The position numbers were made by a program, and so were the translations under genes. 64,000 nucleotides of DNA, from assembly GCA_028386065.3 (NCBI GenBank), contig JAKUCV010007820.1, positions 51,113-115,112 on the forward strand, given 5' to 3'. This DNA comes from Turnera subulata. Lineage: Eukaryota; Streptophyta; Magnoliopsida; Malpighiales; Passifloraceae. Below, one piece after another: positions 58,480-64,000 of this stretch (positions within the stretch are counted from its first letter, which is position 1; each line of letters starts with the position of its first letter). The notes below the pieces were generated by a model. It was given only the letters and a program-made list of their open reading frames with translations, did no database searches and was not told the origin of the DNA.

Positions 58480-60258
58480 ATTGACATTCCATCTGATGAA
58501 AAAGATAAAGAACTACTTGTATTGGTTCCACATGAAGCATCACAACAACATGACAATTTGCCGGATGTGGTTGTGGAAAAACCAAATGTCACTACACGAG
58601 CTTCAACTTCACAACGCACTCCTCAAAACATCAGGGTACCTAGAGGACTATCAACTGATACTATTCTTGGTGACATCAACCACAAGGTCTTCCATTCAGA
58701 ATGTGAACACACACCTTGCATTCTTGTCACAAATTGAGCCCAAGAACAAAAATGAGGCTATCCAAGATGAATTTTGGGTCAATGCAATGCAAGAGGAATT
58801 GAATCAGTTCAAACGAAGTGACGTATGGGAGCTAGTACCTAGACCACCTGAACACCCAGTCATTGGAACAAAGTGGGTATTCAAAAACAAGCTTGATGAA
58901 TCCGGTATTGTGGTAAGAAACAAAGCCAGGTGAGTTGCTCAAGGCTTTAATCAAGAAGAAGGTATTGATTATGATGAGACTTTTGCTCCTGTTGCTAGGT
59001 TAGAATCTATTCGCATGCTACTTGCCTTTGCATCATTTAGATGATTTAAATTATATCAAATGGATGTTAAGAGTGCATTTTTAAGTGGGGTTATTATGGA
59101 AGAAGTCTATGTTGAATAACCACCGGGATTTAAGTGTCATAAACATCTAAATTATGTTTATAAACTTAAAAAAGCTTTATATGGACTAAAACAAGCTACT
59201 AGGGCATGGTATGATAGATTAAGTTCCTGTCTTGTGTTAAAAGGTTTTAGGAGAGGTAAAGTGGGTTCCACCTTATTTGTCAAAACATGCAAAGATGATG
59301 TGATCATTGTGCAAATATATGTTGATGATATTCTATTTGGTGCTACTAATGATCTTCTTTGTAAGGACTTTGAGAAACTTATGCATAGTGAGTTTGAGAT
59401 GAGTATGATGGTGGCATCTTCATAAATCAAGCAAAATATATCCACGAGTTACTTAAGAGATTTGGTATGGAAGAAACCAAATCTAGTCCTACGCCTATGA
59501 GTACATCGACTAAACTTGACAAGGATGAGAATGGTAAGGATGTTGATATCAAGATGTATCGAGGCATGATAGGTAGTCTTCTGTATCTTACTGCTACCAG
59601 ACCTGACATCATGTTTAGTATATGTCTATGTGATCGATTTCAATCTTGTCCTAAAGAATCTCATCTTAAAGCTATAAAGCGTATTTTTAAGTACTTGAAA
59701 GGTACACCATCGTTAGGATTGTGGTATCCCAAAATTGATGCTTTTACTCTTACAAGCTATTCCGATGCAAACTTTGCAGGATATACCTTAGACAGGAAAA
59801 GCACAAGTGGGACATGCCAATTACTTGGACAATCCCTTGTGTCATGGTCAAGCAAGAAGCAAAATTCGGTTGCTACATCTACCACAGAAGCTGAATATGT
59901 GGCAGCTGGAGCATGTTGTGCTCAAGTTCTATGGATGAAGCAAACTCTATCTAATTATGGACTAACCTTTAACCGTGTGCCTATCTATTGTGATAGTTCC
60001 AGTGCAACACTCTCGAATAAGCATATTGAAGTTCGACATCATTTCATCCAAGATTATGTGTTGAAGAAAGATGTGGCCATTGAGTTCGTCAAAAATGAAA
60101 ATCAACTTGCTGATATCTTCACAAAGCCACTCAAAGAGGAGCAATTCACAAAAATCAGACTTGAACTTGGACTGTGCAATTTGCCTCAAAAGTCTGTGAG
60201 TCAATCTGGTTTTTGGAAAAACCATATCTATGCTTATATGTTTCATGCATCATATTAG
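58480..60258 (+). pseudogene. SIRE-type reverse transcriptase and RNase H, with stops
   Basis: RT starts near 58735 with FWVNAMQEELNQFKRSDVWE and GTKWVFKNKLDESG. Stops occur at 58930, 59041 and 59116. Palm motifs are present: YQMDVKSAFLSGVIMEEVYV and KKALYGLKQATRAWYDRL, and the catalytic IYVDDILFGAT (near 59318). A short deletion at about 59410 removes the usual LGLQI block. RNase H (59467-60258): GSLLYLTATRPDIMFSICLC, YSDANFAGYTLDRKSTSGTC, TSTTEAEYVAAGACCAQVLW and NENQLADIFTKPL. This last frame is intact. Confidence 0.9.
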
Positions 60259-60718
60259 GATATTGCATTCACAATACTTGCAAACTAGCACCAAGCATTT
60301 AAGCAAATGAGGACACGTTCAAAAGGTGTTCGAATCATCAGAGGCACTGAAGGAAATTTAGGGAAATTCTGGTTTCATATGACACCATCTACAAGCTGAT
60401 GCCGAGGAGTTATGGTATTTTGGAAAAACCATATCTATTGTTGACAACAGTTATTATCCAAAGGTTAGAAGAAAAGGCGGAAGACAAGGCCGTAGAATTT
60501 TGAAAAAGGCAGTTACCTTTTTTATGTTTCCCATACTGGTCAGTGTGAACAAAGAATAGTGGAGAAGTTATTGGCAACCGCTCCCTATATCCCGCAACAT
60601 TCTCTCTCCTACATTATCTCTTCCAAACACACACACACACCCGAGTTTATCTCTCCTCAAAACTCTCTTGACTCAAACTCAAAAACCCTAAACACTCAAA
60701 GTCTCTGTATTGCGAAAT

Positions 60719-63021
60719 ATGAAAACAAACTTCGAAACGGGCACTCCTACTAAGAAGGTCGACTCTTCAAAGAAACTTCTACCAAAACAGAAGTCTGGAA
60801 CATCCACCAAAACTCAATCGCAACCTTCTATGAATGTATCTGTGGAGAAGAAGAAGCAAGGGAGTATGCATTCATCATCATCTACCACTAAAGGGAAAGA
60901 GATTCAGAAGGCAAGCACAAAGAAAATGAATGCTCCTGGTAGTATTCTTAAATCTTCACCTTTTGTTTCAATTGCTACAAGTTTGGAAATAGAAAGGAAC
61001 AGTGATCCATGTTATACTAGAAATAGGCTGCTCTATAAAGCAGAAGAATGGGCCGTTATGAATATACGAGGAGCGTGCAAGATGCTCTTTGAGACACCAA
61101 ACTCTGATGAATTAAGTTCTGTCTCTTCCTGTATTATGAAGAGGTTTGGTGAAGTTAGTGAAAGGACTGCCCATGAATACTTTCTTGATATTCGAAGACC
61201 AGTAGGGGAAGAAGGTCCATCAGGCCATGTTATGGATGCAGACCTAGCTCAAAAGGAAAAGGAATTAGCTGCTAATCAAAAATCGTTTGAGGAAAAGATG
61301 GAAAGGCTCTAGGCTTTGGTTGCTGAACAAAACAAACCATCTCAGCAAGAGCCGGCTACCGAGCAAGTATTGACACCTTTGCAGCAATGGGCTCACAAGG
61401 TTGTATTTGATCGAGAAGTTTCAAAGAAAATTAAAGCAGAAGTTTCGTCCGATCGATTCCACAGGGATAAGTGGATTAGAACTCTTTATGATACAGAAGC
61501 TGAGATGTTTGCTGAAACATCCAATTTCACCAGGATTCTACCAAGCAAGCCCACTATGAGAGAGATTGATTCTATTGTGCATGTAATCTATCAAAAATTT
61601 GGAAAGTTTGATTCTAATAGAGCCAAAAGGTTTCTTAGAGCATTGGATCAAAAACTAAATGGAAAAAGTATAGTTGCTAGCACAGCCAAATCTCAGGAGA
61701 ACGCCAAGAACAAAACCGTCAAGATGGATGAAGATCTGGTTGTTCAAAAACAAGGTGAAGTGGAAAAGGAAGCAGCATTTACTAGCGGTGTGTTAGCATC
61801 AGACAATGTGAAGGAGTTGATGAAGCACTTTGAAGAGTTCCTGACAGCAGGACTGATGTAATCTCGGCATCTGTGAAGAGAAAAAGAACTAAAGACAATA
61901 ATTTTGAGGAAAATGCAAGCTTGAAATCTGCAGGAGGGGATCTGGTAGCTGAAAAACCATATCTTCAAGAGAATCCTAGAGCTGGTACTGATGAAAAAGG
62001 CTCTATAGAAAAGGAAGAAGTAGTGATTTCTGAACCATCAAAGAAGAAAGCAAAAGCTAGCGGACAAGCTAAAGAGGATGGACAATTGATGAAGAAGTAA
62101 GACGAGTCGATGAAATTCGAGACTATCACTTCAACTTACCCTGTCACCTTAAAGGACTTTGAAGCTCTTGGAGTCACACTTATTCTGAAGCACTACAAGC
62201 TTGACTTTCTAGCATCTTTGGAGATACCAGCAGAAGAGGAACCTGTTATTGAATTCTACAAGAACCTGAGATACTTAGGATAAGAACCTGTATGTAGAAA
62301 GCAATATTTGGGGTAAGAAGATCAAAGTATTACTGAACTTATCCAAGAGATATTAAAACTAAAGAAGGGTTCCATTATGCACTACAACACAAACTCTGAT
62401 ATGCGAGTAATCATTAAAGGATCTCCATCCTACAATTAGCAAGTCCAAATTGTTTATGGATTATCCACAAAAGGCACCTATCAGCAATCAAATCCTTTGG
62501 CTCGGGCATTGTTGTTTATGATCACCAGGGTTATTCTGCCGCGACCTTGGGACTTCAAAGACATCAAGAATTCTGACTTGTGGTTAATCGCATGTTTAAT
62601 GCACAAAAGTCTTATTTTCTGGGCATATCAAATACTGCATCATATTGCCTTGTATCAACCAAGGAGTCACGGCCTGCTAATCACATTATTTGCAAGGAAA
62701 TTCGGCATGAACTCTTCAAAATCGCCCAAGCTTATGCGTCTTCTACCTATTAATCGGTTGACTTTGTCCAAAATGTGCATCAACCTAAATGACAAGGGAC
62801 GATATGAGAACATCAGGATTGGGGCATGTGCTATGGAAACTCAGCTGGATAACCTTACTAATCGGGTGGGTCTCATAGAATCTGATCTTTCTGAGATTAG
62901 TTCTGAGGTAAGGGATTTCAAGCTAGACATAATGGAGCAGATTGAGAACATTCTTTCTCGTTTCCTTCTCAAGTATTCTCTATTGATGACTGAAGCCTTT
63001 TTCAGATCTAATGCTTCTTAG
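60719..63021 (+). pseudogene. SIRE env-like ORF, broken
   Basis: Starts at ATG 60719, about 460 bp after RNase H. The first part is basic and Ser/Thr/Lys-rich, then KAEEWAVMNIRGACKMLFE. One in-frame TAG (61310) separates it from 61316-61861 (QWAHKVVFDREVSKKIKAEV). After a frameshift come NLS-like KRKRTK and KKKAKA clusters, then KHYKLDFLASLEIPAEEEPV and EFYKNLRYLG. The C-terminal part (62497-63021) ends in a coiled coil (LDNLTNRVGLIESDLSEISS). This is the extra ORF that characterises SIRE-type copia. I see no signal peptide; the later domain resembles the Athila post-pol one. Confidence 0.75.
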
Positions 63022-63801
63022 AATTCATGCATTGCATTTTGCTTCCTCTAATTAGTCCTGCATATTGGTTCTATTTTTAAACTGGTTCTTATGGTTGGTT
63101 ATTCTCGAATATTTTCTATGTTTTGGGATATTTTGGTTCGATATTTGAATATTGCTCTCTGAATGGTTATATCTGCATGGTCTTTGCTCCTATACTATTT
63201 ACTCCCATTCTATTGATGCCAAAAAGGGGATAAAATTGGTTGTTGTGTGTTGATTGACTTTGCAGGAACATTGGTTATGATTTCTGTGAGAAACCAAATG
63301 TACTTGTGTTGTACATGTGGTTGATTATGCAGGCACTAGTGGAAAGAATTAGTTGATGCTACTAAGATATGGTTGTTGTTCAAACCATATATGTTTTATG
63401 TAGGAAGTGTGGAGTTGGAAACCATATATGCTTTATTCAGGAAGTGTGGAGTTGGAAATCTGGTTTTATCAAAAACCACACTTATGCCTATGATTTGGTT
63501 TATGCCAAAAACCAAATGTTATGATAATGAATGGTGCGCGACTTCGTATCTATTATTGTGTGTTTAACTAATCTTTTGTGCTGAAAGACAAATATAAAGG
63601 GGGAGTTTTATGATTGGATGTCGAATGCCAATATATTCACAAGGAATGATTCATATATTTTTCAAACTTATCCTTGTTGATATATAAAACTGTTTTCAAA
63701 AGGAGGAGCAACAAAGCAGGGGGAGGTTCGAGAAAACCTTGAGAATATTTTTTGAAATCTTGTTATATGAAAAATCAACACAAATTTGTCATCATAAAAA
63801 A
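63022..63801 (+). other. SIRE-type 3' non-coding region with PPT remnants
   Basis: Contains GATGCCAAAAAGGGGATAAA (near 63216), AAAGGGGGAG (63598) and AGCAGGGGGAGG (near 63715-63726), all purine tracts of the kind that precede SIRE LTRs. At the end, TTTGTCATCATAAAAAA is cut by the next LTR. Several GATTTGGT/GATATGGT hairpin modules lie here (63366-63518). Confidence 0.6.
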
Positions 63802-64000
63802 TGTAAGTTTCCCTAGGCTATATGACATTCATATAAAAGCGAATATATGCAGCGGAAGACAAGGGAAACAACCAAGAACACATGTGAAGCTAGTAAACCG
63901 TATAACAATTTTACTTACTTGTAGTGTTAGGATCTTTCACCTAAGCCGGAAACCGAATCAGTAAGAGCAAGAAGAAGACCTGCTCCTCTACGGTATCTGA
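63802..64000 (-). mobile_element. Copia LTR end, reverse orientation, cut by window edge
   Basis: Begins TGTAAGTTTCCCTAGGC and shares landmarks with the reverse solo LTR at 18023: TGTAAGT at the end, ATGCAGCGGAA about 50 bp in, then TTTCACC and AGAAGACCTGCTCCTCT-like sequence matching ATCCTGCCCCTCTATGG. It inserted into the polypurine region of the SIRE-type element. Confidence 0.7.

Larger units (their letters stand above)
29008..64000 (+). mobile_element. SIRE-type Ty1/copia retrotransposon with nested insertions (3' end outside window)
   Basis: The 5' LTR (29008 to about 30102), primer site, gag, protease, integrase, reverse transcriptase, RNase H and an env-like ORF are on the plus strand in that order. 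This is the SIRE/Maximus arrangement. Own sequence is 29008-31037, 42218-42476 and 56663-63801; the rest is inserted. The integrations at 31038 and 42477 have exact 5-bp duplications and split gag without changing its frame. AGTTG (29003-29007) precedes the LTR as a possible target duplication. The 3' LTR is not present: the PPT-like TTTGTCATCATAAAAAA is cut at 63802 by another LTR. Confidence 0.9.

Overview
The window is nuclear DNA of a flowering plant, most likely a eudicot. Two spliced host genes with ordinary GT-AG introns sit in the first 10 kb. The rest is dominated by plant-type LTR retrotransposons (Ty1/copia, chromodomain-type Ty3/gypsy and Athila-type Ty3/gypsy), one LINE remnant and one hAT-like DNA element. 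Nothing prokaryotic or organellar was seen.

Layout. 1-1894 (minus): 5' half of a SUVR2/4-like histone-lysine methyltransferase gene that runs off the left edge. About 2530-4740: LINE remnant with a zinc-knuckle ORF1 but no ORF2, lying next to the SUVR 5' end. 5309-6335: non-autonomous hAT-like element with an 8-bp target duplication. 7390-9130 (minus): complete two-exon THO complex subunit 7 gene. 9240-10090: AT-rich spacer. About 10091-15570: reverse-oriented copia LTR carrying a 4.2-kb solo LTR. 15577-16372: foldback repeat. 17837-20022: degenerate tandem repeat split by a solo copia LTR (18023-19525). 20310-28410: complete but broken copia element. 29008-64000: a SIRE-type copia element that runs off the right edge.

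The SIRE-type element is a nested stack. Its gag is split first by a chromodomain gypsy (31038-42212, target duplication ATAGT) and then by an Athila-type gypsy (42477-56657, target duplication CTAAT). Its 3' polypurine region is cut by a further copia LTR at 63802. Removing the two gypsies restores an open gag frame across both junctions. All element genes carry stops, frameshifts or deletions, so none is likely to be autonomous now.

Two cross-family patterns stand out. First, at least five unrelated LTR families here each carry their own short inverted-repeat signature, repeated many times, in some cases inside coding sequence, and several show paired compensatory changes. Second, the three elements primed by an initiator-Met-like tRNA all share the same non-canonical primer-binding core, TGGTAGCGGAGC. 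Both are sequence observations; their function is inference.
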